NCBI RefSeq assembly: GCF_004770765.1
Contig: NZ_RQFK01000033.1
Coordinates: 355,442-419,441, forward strand
Length of the DNA: 64,000 nucleotides
Origin: Leptospira noumeaensis
Lineage (GTDB): Bacteria; Spirochaetota; Leptospiria; Leptospirales; Leptospiraceae
Direction of reading: 5' to 3'
Positions 47,839-56,897 of the stretch are shown in pieces (position 1 is the first letter of the stretch; each line of letters starts with the position of its first letter). Position numbers and translations under genes: made by a program. The notes under the pieces were generated by a model. That model searched no databases. It saw only the letters and a program-made list of their open reading frames with translations, and was not told the DNA's origin.

Positions 47839-50085
47839 ATGGAAAAAGAGAAAGTTAGTCTGGAAGATGCAAAAGAACACGGACTTACAGAAACTGAATT
47901 TGTAGAGATCCAAAAGATCTTAGGAAGAATGCCCAACTCTACGGAACTGGGAATTTTCTCCGCCATGTGGTCGGAACACTGCTCTTATAAAAATTCAATT
48001 TTAAAATTAAAAACACTTCCGACAAAGTCAGACAAACTTCTAGCGCAAGCTGGAGAAGAAAATGCGGGAGCCATGGACATCGGGGATGGACTTGCCGTTG
48101 TCTTCAAAATCGAAAGTCACAACCATCCAACTGCCGTAGAACCATACCAAGGTGCGGCAACTGGTGTTGGTGGGATCATGAGAGATATTTTCACTATGGG
48201 TGCAAGACCCATCACTTCTCTCAACTCACTCAGGTTTGGTGATCCAAAAGAGGCGCGTAATAAATACTTACTCACCCGTGCTGTAAAAGGAATTGGTGAC
48301 TATGGCAACTCTCTTGGGATTGCAGTTGGTGGTGGAGAATTATTCATCCATCCAACATTCACTAAAAATCCTCTTGTGAATGCAATGACAGTGGGAATTG
48401 CTCGTCACGACCAAATGGCTTCTGCTTCTACCAAAGGAAAAGTAGGCTTCAAAGTGTACATCGTGGGTGCCACAACGGGACGCGATGGAATCCATGGTGC
48501 CAGTTTTGCCTCCAAAGACCTAACTAAAGAATCCGAAGAAAAAAGATCCGCCGTCCAAGTGGGTGATCCCTTTATGGAAAAACTTCTCATGGAAGCATCC
48601 CTCGAAGCCATCCAAAAGAATCTCCTTGTGGGAATCCAAGACATGGGTGCGGCTGGAATTTCTTGTGCTACCTCTGAAATGAGTGCCAAAGGAAAAACCG
48701 GAATGGATGTGGATTTAGACAAAGTCCCTCTCCGAGAGTCGGATATGAACGCTTATGAAATTATGTTATCCGAATCCCAAGAACGAATGTTAGTCATTCC
48801 AGAAACGGGAAAGGAAGAAGAACTGGTTTCTATCTTTCATAAATGGGGACTGAATGCCGTAGAGATTGGAACAGTTACCGGTGATGGAATCCTTCGGATT
48901 CGAAAAAATGGAACACTCAAAGCAGAAATCCCAGCAGACTCACTGGTTCTTGGTGGTGGTGCTCCTCGGTATGTGAGAGAAGAAAAAAGACCGGCTTACC
49001 TCGATGAGGTGACAAAGTTTGATCCAACAAAAATCAATGATTTATCGAAAGATACAGTTTCCCAAACTCTAAACACCCTTCTTTCATCCTTAAATATCAG
49101 TTCCAGACGACCTCTCTATGAGCAGTATGATACAGAAGTGGGACTTGTAAAAGTGGTAGAACCTGGGGAAGATGGTGGGCTTGTGCGGATTCCCGGAACC
49201 AAAAAAGGAATTGCTGTGGCAACAGACTGTAACTCACGTTATACGTATCTTAACCCATACGAAGGGGCACAAATTGCCGTTTGTGAATCGGCAAGAAACG
49301 TGGCATCCACGGGTGCAGAACCTTACGGAGTCACAAACAACCTAAATTTTGGAAATCCTTACATCCCTGAAAACTATTATATCTTTAGTGAATGTGTGAG
49401 AGGACTTGGGGATGCTTGTCGTTTCCTTGGACTTCCTGTAACTGGTGGAAACGTATCTTTCTACAATGAATCACCAGAGGGCCCTGTGTTCCCAACACCT
49501 ACCATTGGTATGGTGGGAGTGATCGATGATGTAGCAAAAGGACTTCATACCTACCCTCGCACCGAGGAAGAAGTAGTGTATGCTCTTGTGGGAGAATTCC
49601 AACCCACAATCTCCGCTTCCGAATACCTTTACCGGTTTCATGGCCTTGACACAGGAAAAATTCCAACCATTTCTCTGACCAAGGAAAAAGCGGCCATTGA
49701 CACACTCATCTCTTGCCGAAAAGATGGACTTCTCACTTCCGCCAAAGACCTGTCACTCGGTGGCCTTCTTGTCGCACTGGCAAAAATTGTGATTTCTGGT
49801 GACAAAGGTTTGGAAGTAAACCTAGAAGGATTACAAAAAAGTTTTTCACGCCTCGACGAACTTTGTTTTGGTGAAACAGGAGCCTCCTTTGTGATTAGTT
49901 TCCTTGCGAAAGACGAAGGAAAAGTCAAAGAAAAATACACCAAAGCAGGACTTGGTTTTACAACTCTTGGCAAATCCAATTCTAAATCTGCTCTTTCTGT
50001 CAAAGGAAATGGATTCCAATGGGAATGGACGGCCAAGTCCTTAGAAACAGAATTTGAATCTGGACTTAAGAGTTATTTCGAATAG
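47839..50085 (+). CDS. purL: Phosphoribosylformylglycinamidine synthase, large-type subunit
   Basis: A 748-residue PurL of the small (Gram-positive/archaeal) type that works with PurS and PurQ in purine synthesis. It begins with the MPNSTELGIFSAMWSEHCSY signature and has FKIESHNHPTAVEPYQGAATG, GDPFMEKLLMEASLEA, IQDMGAAGISCATSEM, plus the second half repeat (RNVASTGAEPYGVTNNLNFG, DLSLGGLLVALA). PurS and PurQ are not in this window. It is translated 9 bases after the flavin reductase gene. Confidence 0.97.
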   Translation: MEKEKVSLEDAKEHGLTETEFVEIQKILGRMPNSTELGIFSAMWSEHCSYKNSILKLKTLPTKSDKLLAQAGEENAGAMDIGDGLAVVFKIESHNHPTAVEPYQGAATGVGGIMRDIFTMGARPITSLNSLRFGDPKEARNKYLLTRAVKGIGDYGNSLGIAVGGGELFIHPTFTKNPLVNAMTVGIARHDQMASASTKGKVGFKVYIVGATTGRDGIHGASFASKDLTKESEEKRSAVQVGDPFMEKLLMEASLEAIQKNLLVGIQDMGAAGISCATSEMSAKGKTGMDVDLDKVPLRESDMNAYEIMLSESQERMLVIPETGKEEELVSIFHKWGLNAVEIGTVTGDGILRIRKNGTLKAEIPADSLVLGGGAPRYVREEKRPAYLDEVTKFDPTKINDLSKDTVSQTLNTLLSSLNISSRRPLYEQYDTEVGLVKVVEPGEDGGLVRIPGTKKGIAVATDCNSRYTYLNPYEGAQIAVCESARNVASTGAEPYGVTNNLNFGNPYIPENYYIFSECVRGLGDACRFLGLPVTGGNVSFYNESPEGPVFPTPTIGMVGVIDDVAKGLHTYPRTEEEVVYALVGEFQPTISASEYLYRFHGLDTGKIPTISLTKEKAAIDTLISCRKDGLLTSAKDLSLGGLLVALAKIVISGDKGLEVNLEGLQKSFSRLDELCFGETGASFVISFLAKDEGKVKEKYTKAGLGFTTLGKSNSKSALSVKGNGFQWEWTAKSLETEFESGLKSYFE

Positions 50086-50104
50086 ACAAATCTAAATTTT
50101 CTTA

Positions 50105-50131
50105 AAGGATAGGCCGAATGCGCCTATCCTT
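50105..50131 (+). promoter_or_regulatory. Hairpin enclosing start codon of lipoprotein gene
   Basis: A perfect 10-bp stem (AAGGATAGGC at 50105-50114 with GCCTATCCTT at 50122-50131) with a 7-base loop CGAATGC. The ATG of the following gene lies in the loop and its AAGGA Shine-Dalgarno in the 5' arm. It could silence translation, act as an RNA switch, or be the purL terminator (a T-rich stretch follows). Confidence 0.6.
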
Positions 50132-51404
50132 CTATTCTTTTATTCTATTACTACTTTGTATCCAATGTACAAGTATCGCCAAACGACAAGAATATGAAGA
50201 TTCCCTCCGTGCTTACAAAAAGGCCAATCTAGAAAAGGCAATTGATTTCCTTCCCACAGAAGAACGAAAGGGTTTTATTGGAATTTTAGAACGCGCCCAC
50301 TTGGGTTTTTTAAAAGGTGAAACCAATTATAAAGCCTTAGAAAAACTGGCGGAAGAAAGTAAGGAACGCCTTCGTTTCAGTGCCTCAAGATCCTTAAAAT
50401 CTTTTTTTTATATGGAAACAGAGGAAGGATACTATGCCTCGGAAGCAGAAATCATCTACCTCCACATCCTCCTTGGATTGTATTATGTAAGGGCGGGTGA
50501 ATACGAAAAAGGAAAAATACAAGCGCGTTATGCAGGGAACTTACTCAGTGGGGAATGGAGTGCGGAAGGCCAATTTGATGATCCCACCTTACGTCTATTA
50601 CTTGCTTCCCTTTGGCTCTCCACGGGTTCCATTGAAGAAGCGAAAGTTGATTTTAGAAAAGCAAATCAATTAAAACCCCAATCCGGAGTCCTTCGCACAA
50701 TGGCAAATGAAAGGTTTTCGGAAAAGGAAGAGTTCATTTTGATTTTTGGTGGCCCTGGTGCCGAACCGGAAATGGATCCTTCGGTGAATTTAAACTTCAT
50801 CCGGGGCTTACGAAATCTAAAATTCCGCCAAACAGGAAAACAAAGTGCACTGACGATTGTGGATGGTGGAAATAAAACCCCACTTGTTTTAGAAAAAGAT
50901 ACCCTAAGGTGGTACGAACGCCACCTAACTCGCGATAACGAAATTTCAGAACTCATCCAGGACTCTAAGTACTTTCAATTAGTTTCTGCCAGTGCCTTAA
51001 AGGAAGGAACCAAAGGCACTGTTAAAATTACTGGAGCTGTTCTGGCAAGTGCGACCATCGTCGCCCTGGGTGCCGGTCTTGTTTATTTAGGGGCCGAAGC
51101 AAACTCTGGTGACTTAACTGCCCTAGGAGTCATCATCATTGTCTCTGGTTTCAAACTAGGGGCTGATTGGGTCGCAACTTCCTACGATGATGCGAGAAGG
51201 AATATGAGAAAAGATTTGGATATCTCCGACGAATATCGTTATGTCAGGTTTTTTCCCGAATATGTTTGGATGGGAAAATCAAAATCGGTCCTCGTCTCTC
51301 CCAAACTCCAAATGCATCCAGATACCTTACCTTATACCTTAAGTCCCCCAATGGGAAAAGTCAAAGTTCGATTTGGTTTTTTCCCAGACAATCAAAGGCC
51401 ATAA
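50118..51404 (+). CDS. Lipoprotein with TPR-like and glycine-rich hydrophobic region
   Basis: A 428-residue lipoprotein starting MRLSFYSFILLLLCIQC (lipobox Cys near 17). Helical repeats (about 20-190) are followed by a beta region and a hydrophobic stretch (ATIVALGAGLVYLGAE, IIIVSGFKLG, about 310-345). The order of segments resembles COG3014-type lipoproteins, which occur with LpoB-like genes. The convergent neighbour is LpoB-like, which supports this. The ATG is inside a strong hairpin. The 3' ends of the two genes overlap by 13 bases. Confidence 0.75.
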   Translation: MRLSFYSFILLLLCIQCTSIAKRQEYEDSLRAYKKANLEKAIDFLPTEERKGFIGILERAHLGFLKGETNYKALEKLAEESKERLRFSASRSLKSFFYMETEEGYYASEAEIIYLHILLGLYYVRAGEYEKGKIQARYAGNLLSGEWSAEGQFDDPTLRLLLASLWLSTGSIEEAKVDFRKANQLKPQSGVLRTMANERFSEKEEFILIFGGPGAEPEMDPSVNLNFIRGLRNLKFRQTGKQSALTIVDGGNKTPLVLEKDTLRWYERHLTRDNEISELIQDSKYFQLVSASALKEGTKGTVKITGAVLASATIVALGAGLVYLGAEANSGDLTALGVIIIVSGFKLGADWVATSYDDARRNMRKDLDISDEYRYVRFFPEYVWMGKSKSVLVSPKLQMHPDTLPYTLSPPMGKVKVRFGFFPDNQRP

Positions 51405-51955
51405 CCTTCGACACGACTTGTTTTTAAAAAATTGGTTTGTTCCGACCAAACAATTTGATTGGTTTCCAAACTCACAAGAAAAAGTGTCACCGTGATGTAT
51501 TGGATCCGAGATCCGGATTCATAATTCACAACTTCATTGATTTCACCTTTGATTTTATGCGAAGGTGATTTAAACTTTCCCACCGCCAAACGTGACTCAG
51601 CCGAAACCATTCCCGTTTTCCCAAATGCCATCTCTGCACTTGCCTCTTCACGGATGGAAGTGTCCACAAACGGAACCTTATCTTTTGTGAGTTGGTTTAG
51701 AATTTCGTTACTAATAAGTTTTGTATCAATATGTTCAGAGGTAGAATTTTGAATTGCCTTCCATTCTAAATAACCAGTCTTCAATTCAGACTTATAATAT
51801 GTAGATAAGGAATGGCTCATACTGCGAGCAGTTTCTTTGACTTCCAAAACTCCCCATTGTTTGGTGGCCTTGGCTTTGTCTATTTTTTGGTAGGAAACAG
51901 AAGAGCAGCTAACAAATAAAAATGGAAATAGAAGCGAGAGGAATAAATTGCGCAT
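51392..51955 (-). CDS. LpoB-like lipoprotein (penicillin-binding protein activator-type)
   Basis: A 187-residue lipoprotein (LFLSLLFPFLFVSC lipobox). The mature part resembles LpoB/PBP-activator lipoproteins: a central helix region with IDTKLISNEILNQLTKDKVPFVD, an AMAFGKTGMVSAESRLAVGKF-like segment and a C-terminal ITVTLFLVSLETNQIVWSEQ strand-turn. I chose the ATG at 51955; a GTG reading upstream adds 39 residues without a signal. It may activate a peptidoglycan synthase, by analogy only. Confidence 0.75.
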   Translation of the reverse strand: MRNLFLSLLFPFLFVSCSSVSYQKIDKAKATKQWGVLEVKETARSMSHSLSTYYKSELKTGYLEWKAIQNSTSEHIDTKLISNEILNQLTKDKVPFVDTSIREEASAEMAFGKTGMVSAESRLAVGKFKSPSHKIKGEINEVVNYESGSRIQYITVTLFLVSLETNQIVWSEQTNFLKTSRVEGYGL

Positions 51956-52170
51956 TGAGGAGAGTTTGGTGGGATTCGGTAGTTTGGCAAGAAAGAATGT
52001 GTGAATATAGTATCCCCGCCCAATCTGAGGGTGGGGAACTAGACCCGCCACCCAATGGTTGACACTTACCACGAATAGCGAAAACTTTCCACCTCTATCG
52101 ACATCCCTCTATTTTTTTATATAAAAAAGTTCATATTATGGACTTAAGACCCAGTGTATGATTTCCTTTG

Positions 52171-52315
52171 GGGCGCCTCCACTCCGTTAGTGGAGGTGAC
52201 TCTCATATATCATGGACCGGGCGTACTTCGGGGTGCGCCTTCGGCTCCCGTCCTCGGAGGCAAAAGCCTCCTCTGACCAAGCCCTCCGTATGCCCTGGCG
52301 CGGGGAAATCCATCG
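52171..52315. repeat. Palindrome-rich intergenic element
   Basis: A GC-rich block in an otherwise AT-rich gap (51,956-52,395). It has a 7-bp hairpin (52176-52182 with 52190-52196), a 6-bp hairpin GGAGGC/GCCTCC with AAAA loop (52256-52271), a GCCTTCGGC hairpin between, and matching ends ATGGA/TCCAT (52212-52216, 52309-52313). It resembles a REP-like or small repeat unit. Other copies cannot be searched from this window. Nothing else is seen in the gap. Confidence 0.5.
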
Positions 52316-52395
52316 TAAATTCCATATTTGATCCTTTCTGACCTAAATATTGTCTTGAAACTTTCCTCTTGGTTACGAAACTTCTGGATTAAATT

Positions 52396-52773
52396 ATGGG
52401 TAAATTTTTAATTCGTTTCAGCTTTCTTCTCATCCTCCTCGCCATTCTATTTGCGGGTTACACTTGGCTCACTCTTCAGTGGAGTTATTCCGAAGGAGAT
52501 CGTGCTGGCTACATCCAAAAACTTTCCAAAAAGGGTTGGGTTTGCAAAACTTGGGAAGGGGAAATGGCCCTTGTCACTATGCCTGGAACTATGACCGAAA
52601 AATTCTACTTCAGCGTTCGGGACGAGGCGATCGCCGAACATTTAAACGAATCCATTGGCAAACGAGTGGTTTTGGAATACGAAGAACACATAGGAGTTCC
52701 TTTTAGCTGCTTTGCTGAAACCAGTTATTTTGTAACCGGTGTCAAAACCGTCCAAGAAGTTCCTCCCCTATAA
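52396..52773 (+). CDS. Small membrane-anchored protein, unknown
   Basis: A 125-residue protein with an N-terminal hydrophobic helix (FLLILLAILFAGYTWLTL) and a conserved-looking soluble domain: YSEGDRAGYIQKLSKKGWVCKTWEGE, then FYFSVRDEAIAEHLNESIGKRV and LEYEEHIGVPFSCFAETSYFVTG. Similar sequences occur in many bacteria, sometimes mislabelled as 6-phosphogluconate dehydrogenase. No function is established that I know of. It follows the palindromic element and stands alone. Confidence 0.8.
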   Translation: MGKFLIRFSFLLILLAILFAGYTWLTLQWSYSEGDRAGYIQKLSKKGWVCKTWEGEMALVTMPGTMTEKFYFSVRDEAIAEHLNESIGKRVVLEYEEHIGVPFSCFAETSYFVTGVKTVQEVPPL

Positions 52774-53049
52774 GTCCGAAGTTCTGATTCATCGATTGGT
52801 TTTAGAAAATCACTGGATGAATCCTTTTTTACCTCGATAACTCTTTGACCGGAGGTAATCTCCGGCTTAGAAATTTCCCTTCTCCTAACCTTTCTGGAAG
52901 TGTTCATCCCCTCTCTTTAGTTCTTTTTCAAATAATTCACATCATTTTTCCCAATCGAAACAAACCACCGATCCTCAGTCTTGCCGCAAAAAGGTAAGTG
53001 ACTTACTTTTTCCAGCAAATGAAAAACGAAACTTCCCGACAAATTACAC
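52774..53049. other. Intergenic stretch before the polymerase module
   Basis: No gene seen. It contains a hairpin CCGGAG/CTCCGG (52849-52865) without a T-run, which could weakly terminate the preceding gene. A short minus-strand frame here is unlikely to be real. Confidence 0.5.
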
Positions 53050-53076
53050 TTTACATATTTTTACTATACATATAAT
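53050..53076 (+). promoter_or_regulatory. Candidate promoter of PolB module
   Basis: TTTACA (53050-53055) and TATAAT (53071-53076) are 15 bases apart, just before the ATG at 53085. If used, transcription would begin almost at the start codon, giving a leaderless message; no Shine-Dalgarno is visible. Confidence 0.4.
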
Positions 53077-53084
53077 TAGCATTA

Positions 53085-53690
53085 ATGATTCTCGCTAAAC
53101 CATCTCCAATTTCTACAGATGTCTATGAACCAATCAAAAACTGGAATCAGCGAGATATCGGTTTACTCACAGGGGAAAGAGGAATGTACAAGCTGGCTCA
53201 TTATTGGCAGTATGCCATGGTTTGTTCTGGGTTTCAGGTTTTCAATCTAGACTGCGCCATTCGATTCAACCCCTTCACCATTGCCGAAGAAACGAGAAAA
53301 CAAAATTTACAACCAGAACCATTTTTAGAACAAATCAAAGTCCAAAGAGCCTTCACCCCTTATCAGATATTAGATGCACTAAAGATCATTCTAAATACAA
53401 AAGAAGAAAATACCATATACTTTCTTTTAGCTCCATGCAAACAATTTCTGGATGGAGATGTCAAAGAAGACGAAGGTTTGTTTTTATTAAACCGGATGTT
53501 AGAATTGATTGAAAAATTCCCCGGCGAAAATGTCCCACTACTCATCATCGAATCCTGGACTTATACACATAAAAATTTTCAAATCTTTTTTCCAAAACTA
53601 CTACGGACTACCCAAAACCTATGGGAACTAAAAATGGAAGACGGTCTTTCTCGCATTCGTACAAGAAAAACTTCAATCACAGGACTTTAA
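53085..53690 (+). CDS. RecA-like protein with degenerate P-loop (PolB module)
   Basis: A 201-residue protein. The layout LLTGERGMYKLAHYWQYA followed by VFNLDCAIRFNPFTIA looks like the start of a RecA/RadA ATPase, but the P-loop reads GERGMYKL without GK[ST], so ATP binding is doubtful. A later strand PLLIIESWTY resembles the Walker B position. It is the first gene of a three-gene run, ending 1 base before the next. Similar RecA-like proteins accompany PolB2-type polymerases. It may be a structural or DNA-pairing partner. Confidence 0.7.
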   Translation: MILAKPSPISTDVYEPIKNWNQRDIGLLTGERGMYKLAHYWQYAMVCSGFQVFNLDCAIRFNPFTIAEETRKQNLQPEPFLEQIKVQRAFTPYQILDALKIILNTKEENTIYFLLAPCKQFLDGDVKEDEGLFLLNRMLELIEKFPGENVPLLIIESWTYTHKNFQIFFPKLLRTTQNLWELKMEDGLSRIRTRKTSITGL

Positions 53691-53691
53691 A

Positions 53692-53949
53692 ATGGGAAGA
53701 ACCATTGCACCTTATTCTCGCCAAATGTTACAGATAGAGGGAAATCTATCAGACTTCCGCAGGTCCCTCAGAAGACAAGACCAAGAAATTTTTGATGATC
53801 TAATTAGAACCTCCAAATTACAAGTGCAAGCTGGTGTTATGGCATCGCTACCATATCCCATTGACTCAATGATTCTATCCATGCTCATCGAATTAAAAAA
53901 AGAAGTGAACGAAATCAAAAAAAACCTACAAAAAATTCCAGACAAATAA
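53692..53949 (+). CDS. Small helical protein of PolB module
   Basis: An 85-residue protein: SDFRRSLRRQDQEIFDDLIR, then a middle with SLPYPIDSMILSMLIELKKE. It looks entirely helical. The pattern of an FRRALRR segment followed by a hydrophobic LLSMLLE helix matches small proteins that I recall beside B-family polymerases in archaea and bacteria. It is presumably a subunit of the module. It starts 1 base after the previous stop. Confidence 0.75.
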   Translation: MGRTIAPYSRQMLQIEGNLSDFRRSLRRQDQEIFDDLIRTSKLQVQAGVMASLPYPIDSMILSMLIELKKEVNEIKKNLQKIPDK

Positions 53950-53970
53950 ACCACAATACAACAAAAAATT

Positions 53971-56271
53971 ATGGAAACTTTCAAAGGTTACTTGTTTGAT
54001 ATCTACCACTCCGAACAAAAAATCTACCTTTGGCTAAGGTCTGAGGAAGGAGAACTTCGATTATTTTCTGATAAGTTCTTTCCAACAATTTACATTGACG
54101 CACCCAAAAACATTCTTCAAAAACTAGTAAAACGATTTTATGAGTTAAACGCGTTAGCAGAAATCCCAACCTTCACTGAAAAACGTCTTTTCTACGAAAA
54201 CAAAGAAATCTCAGTTTTAAAATTGGTAATTTCTAAACCACAACTCCTACCAAAAATCACAAACAAACTTTTTAATCTCTATGGAAAATACGATATCTAT
54301 CATTCTGATATCGAAATCACTACGGGTTATATGGTAGAAAAAGATATCTACCCCCTAGCTTATTTAGAAATAAGTTACGAAACAAAAAATAACCAAAAGG
54401 AAATTAAAAATATTCAGTGTTTCACAAATATCCAAGACTTAGACTACGAAGTTCCAAACTTCAGGAGAGTCTCTCTCTACTTAGAAAAAAGCCAAAGGAT
54501 CTCTTTACAATATAACACACTAATAGTTGAAACCAATTCCGACCGATATAAAATACCAACAAACAATCCTACGAATTTAATCCATAAACTAAATGAAATA
54601 TTCAAAAAACATGATCCCGACATAGTTCTCACTTCTTACGGTGACCAAATTCTATTTCCCTATCTCTTCAAGGCTTCACAAGAAAATCATATACCAACAG
54701 AATTTGATAGAGACAAAACAAGCACAATCAGGCGTTCGATACAAACACAAGGAACCAGTTTCAATACTTATGGAACGATCGTATTTAGAGCACCTTCTTA
54801 TCCACTGTTCGGTCGCTGGCATATAGACTCAAAAAACGGATTTGTTTATAAAGAAGCAGATCTTATGGGAATTATTGAACTTGCTCGTATCTCTCGTTTA
54901 CCAATCCAAAAGATGGCAAGAGCATCAACAGGCAAAGCACTCACCTATATTGAAGTGGATGTAGCATTGAGAATGGATTACCTTGTTCCTTGGCAAAAAA
55001 GTGCATTAGAATCCCCAAAAACAGCACTGGATCTTCTAAATGCCGACAAAGGTGGGTTAGTTTTTCAAGCAAAGATTCAAAATGGATTTGTATTAGAAAA
55101 TGTTGCTCAACTAGATTTTTCTCAAATGTATCCCAAAGTAATGGTAACACATAATATATCTCCAGAAACAATCAATTGTTTGTGTTGCAAAAATGATCCC
55201 AAAATAGAAATAGTGCCATCTCTAGGATATCGAATCTGTAACAAAAGAAGAGGTGTTGTTTCCGACGCACTTGCACATGTTATAGAACGTAGAGCTCATT
55301 ATAAAAAACAATGTAAAGAACCAAATCAAATTAACAAAGATTACATAGAACAAAAACAATCCAGTTTAAAATGGATGTTGGTTACCTCTTTTGGATATTT
55401 AGGTTATCGAAATGCAAAATTTGGGAAACTAGAAAGCCATGAAGCAGTAACAGCTTTTGGAAGAGAAAAACTACTTATAGCAAAAGAAATTGCAGAAGAC
55501 TATGGCTATAACCTAGTGCACGCAATTACCGATTGTATCTTCATTCAAAAAAAAGATAAATCACCAATTACAAAAGAAAACCTTCAAGAAATTTGCCAAA
55601 CAATAAAACTAAAAACCAAAATAACGATGGATATAGAAGGTATCTTCTCCTGGTTATCTTTTCCACCATCCACTGAAGATGAAAAAATGCCAGTCGCCAA
55701 CCGTTATATGGGAAGGTTCACTGATGGACATTTTAAAGGGAGGGGTATTGCCTTACGGAGAAAAGACTACCCTAATTACATAAAAACTGCACAACAAGAA
55801 ATGATTCGGTGGATGTGTCAGTTTGAAACGACAGCTGATATGCTATCAAGAGAAGCTGAGATTTTAGAAATCTTCAAAAAATACGATGCCCCACTCTCAA
55901 AAGGTGATGTTTTCTGGAAAGACCTCCTCATACTAAGATCTACCTCGCACAATCCAGAAGATTATAGTGTAGACGCTCCAAGTGCCGTGGCAGTCAAAGA
56001 CTTATTAGAAATGGGTATCCATGTCCAAGCAGGAGAAAAAATTCGTTACTTGGTAGTGAACAAAAAATCAGAAAGAAAAGGAGAACGATACAAAACAGAA
56101 GAAAGAATAGAAACTAAAAACTCGCAAAATCCACTAATCTACGATAAAACCTATTACCGAAAACGATTACTCGCCTCATTCAAAGAAATCTGGATAGGAA
56201 TTTCCAGTTTCCAAAACTTTAATGACCTAATCAGCAACGAACAGCTATTACCATTCAAATTCCAGAAATAA
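53971..56271 (+). CDS. Divergent family-B DNA polymerase (PolB2-like)
   Basis: A 766-residue family-B polymerase. Motif A is LDFSQMYP (Asp382), motif B is KWMLVTSFGYLGYRNAKFG (Lys467), and motif C is HAITDC, where the second Asp (521) is kept but the first is Ile519. The exonuclease half looks dead: exo I reads IVE in place of DIE (185-187), and the exo II site lacks its Asp. A Cys cluster (403, 405, 406, 423) may bind metal. This fits the PolB2 group of inactivated or special polymerases more than E. coli Pol II. Activity is uncertain. The gene follows the small protein by 21 bases with no clear ribosome-binding site. Confidence 0.85.
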   Translation: METFKGYLFDIYHSEQKIYLWLRSEEGELRLFSDKFFPTIYIDAPKNILQKLVKRFYELNALAEIPTFTEKRLFYENKEISVLKLVISKPQLLPKITNKLFNLYGKYDIYHSDIEITTGYMVEKDIYPLAYLEISYETKNNQKEIKNIQCFTNIQDLDYEVPNFRRVSLYLEKSQRISLQYNTLIVETNSDRYKIPTNNPTNLIHKLNEIFKKHDPDIVLTSYGDQILFPYLFKASQENHIPTEFDRDKTSTIRRSIQTQGTSFNTYGTIVFRAPSYPLFGRWHIDSKNGFVYKEADLMGIIELARISRLPIQKMARASTGKALTYIEVDVALRMDYLVPWQKSALESPKTALDLLNADKGGLVFQAKIQNGFVLENVAQLDFSQMYPKVMVTHNISPETINCLCCKNDPKIEIVPSLGYRICNKRRGVVSDALAHVIERRAHYKKQCKEPNQINKDYIEQKQSSLKWMLVTSFGYLGYRNAKFGKLESHEAVTAFGREKLLIAKEIAEDYGYNLVHAITDCIFIQKKDKSPITKENLQEICQTIKLKTKITMDIEGIFSWLSFPPSTEDEKMPVANRYMGRFTDGHFKGRGIALRRKDYPNYIKTAQQEMIRWMCQFETTADMLSREAEILEIFKKYDAPLSKGDVFWKDLLILRSTSHNPEDYSVDAPSAVAVKDLLEMGIHVQAGEKIRYLVVNKKSERKGERYKTEERIETKNSQNPLIYDKTYYRKRLLASFKEIWIGISSFQNFNDLISNEQLLPFKFQK

Positions 56272-56757
56272 AACAAAAAAGAAACAAAATTCATTACAAT
56301 ATGCAAATTTACTTTTATTGCATAATTTACAAAAAAATTACCTAAATAATGAATAAAAAATACCTGTTAGATGAGAATTTCCAGACCTTACTCAAAAAAC
56401 GTTTGCACTAACCATATTACAAAAAAGACTCAGATTCGTTTTTCCTCCACTGGGACTCAGGGGGCGGAGCTATGCCCTAGCACAAACTAACCTCTCATCC
56501 ACTTCCCAAGAAATCAAATAGAGCTACCAAAAGACTTATGTCTCATTAAAACAGAAGAGCGGCAAATATCACACCACCGCGTATGTTATACGAAATACAA
56601 AAACTAACAAAATATAGTAAATATAAAGAAAAGCAATTAACAACCAAGATAAACGAATTAACCGTAATTCAAATAGCCGCCAAATAATAAAGTAAAACGA
56701 AAGGAAATGCCATTATTCGGCAACTGTTGGCAAATACAACTAGAGCAATTAGGGTTC
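56272..56757. other. AT-rich gap before cassette array, with possible attC remnant
   Basis: No gene recognised. The string GGGACTCAGGG (56452-56462) is identical to the conserved core of the attC-like sites downstream, and GTTATACG occurs at 56585-56592. These may be traces of a decayed site. No integrase-like sequence is visible on either strand. Confidence 0.4.
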
Positions 56758-56764
56758 GTTATGC
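56758..56764 (+). other. Isolated attC/attI right core GTTATGC
   Basis: TTCGTTATGCG matches the right end of the six sites downstream, but no paired left end or conserved interior is nearby. It marks the left edge of the first cassette and may be what remains of an attI or attC site. Confidence 0.5.
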
Positions 56765-56897
56765 GAAATGTTTTAAAATTTTATTCTAAATACCTGAAAC
56801 CTTATTATTTAAAATAATCGCTCAAGAATTATCATATGAAAAAAGTGTTTGACTTCGTTTATCAAATTACTATCAAAATTTATAGAGTATATTTTTA

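Noticed and set aside
52725..52907. 60-residue minus-strand frame after the 125-residue membrane protein gene
   Set aside because: It overlaps the real gene on the other strand and has no ribosome-binding site or recognisable pattern.
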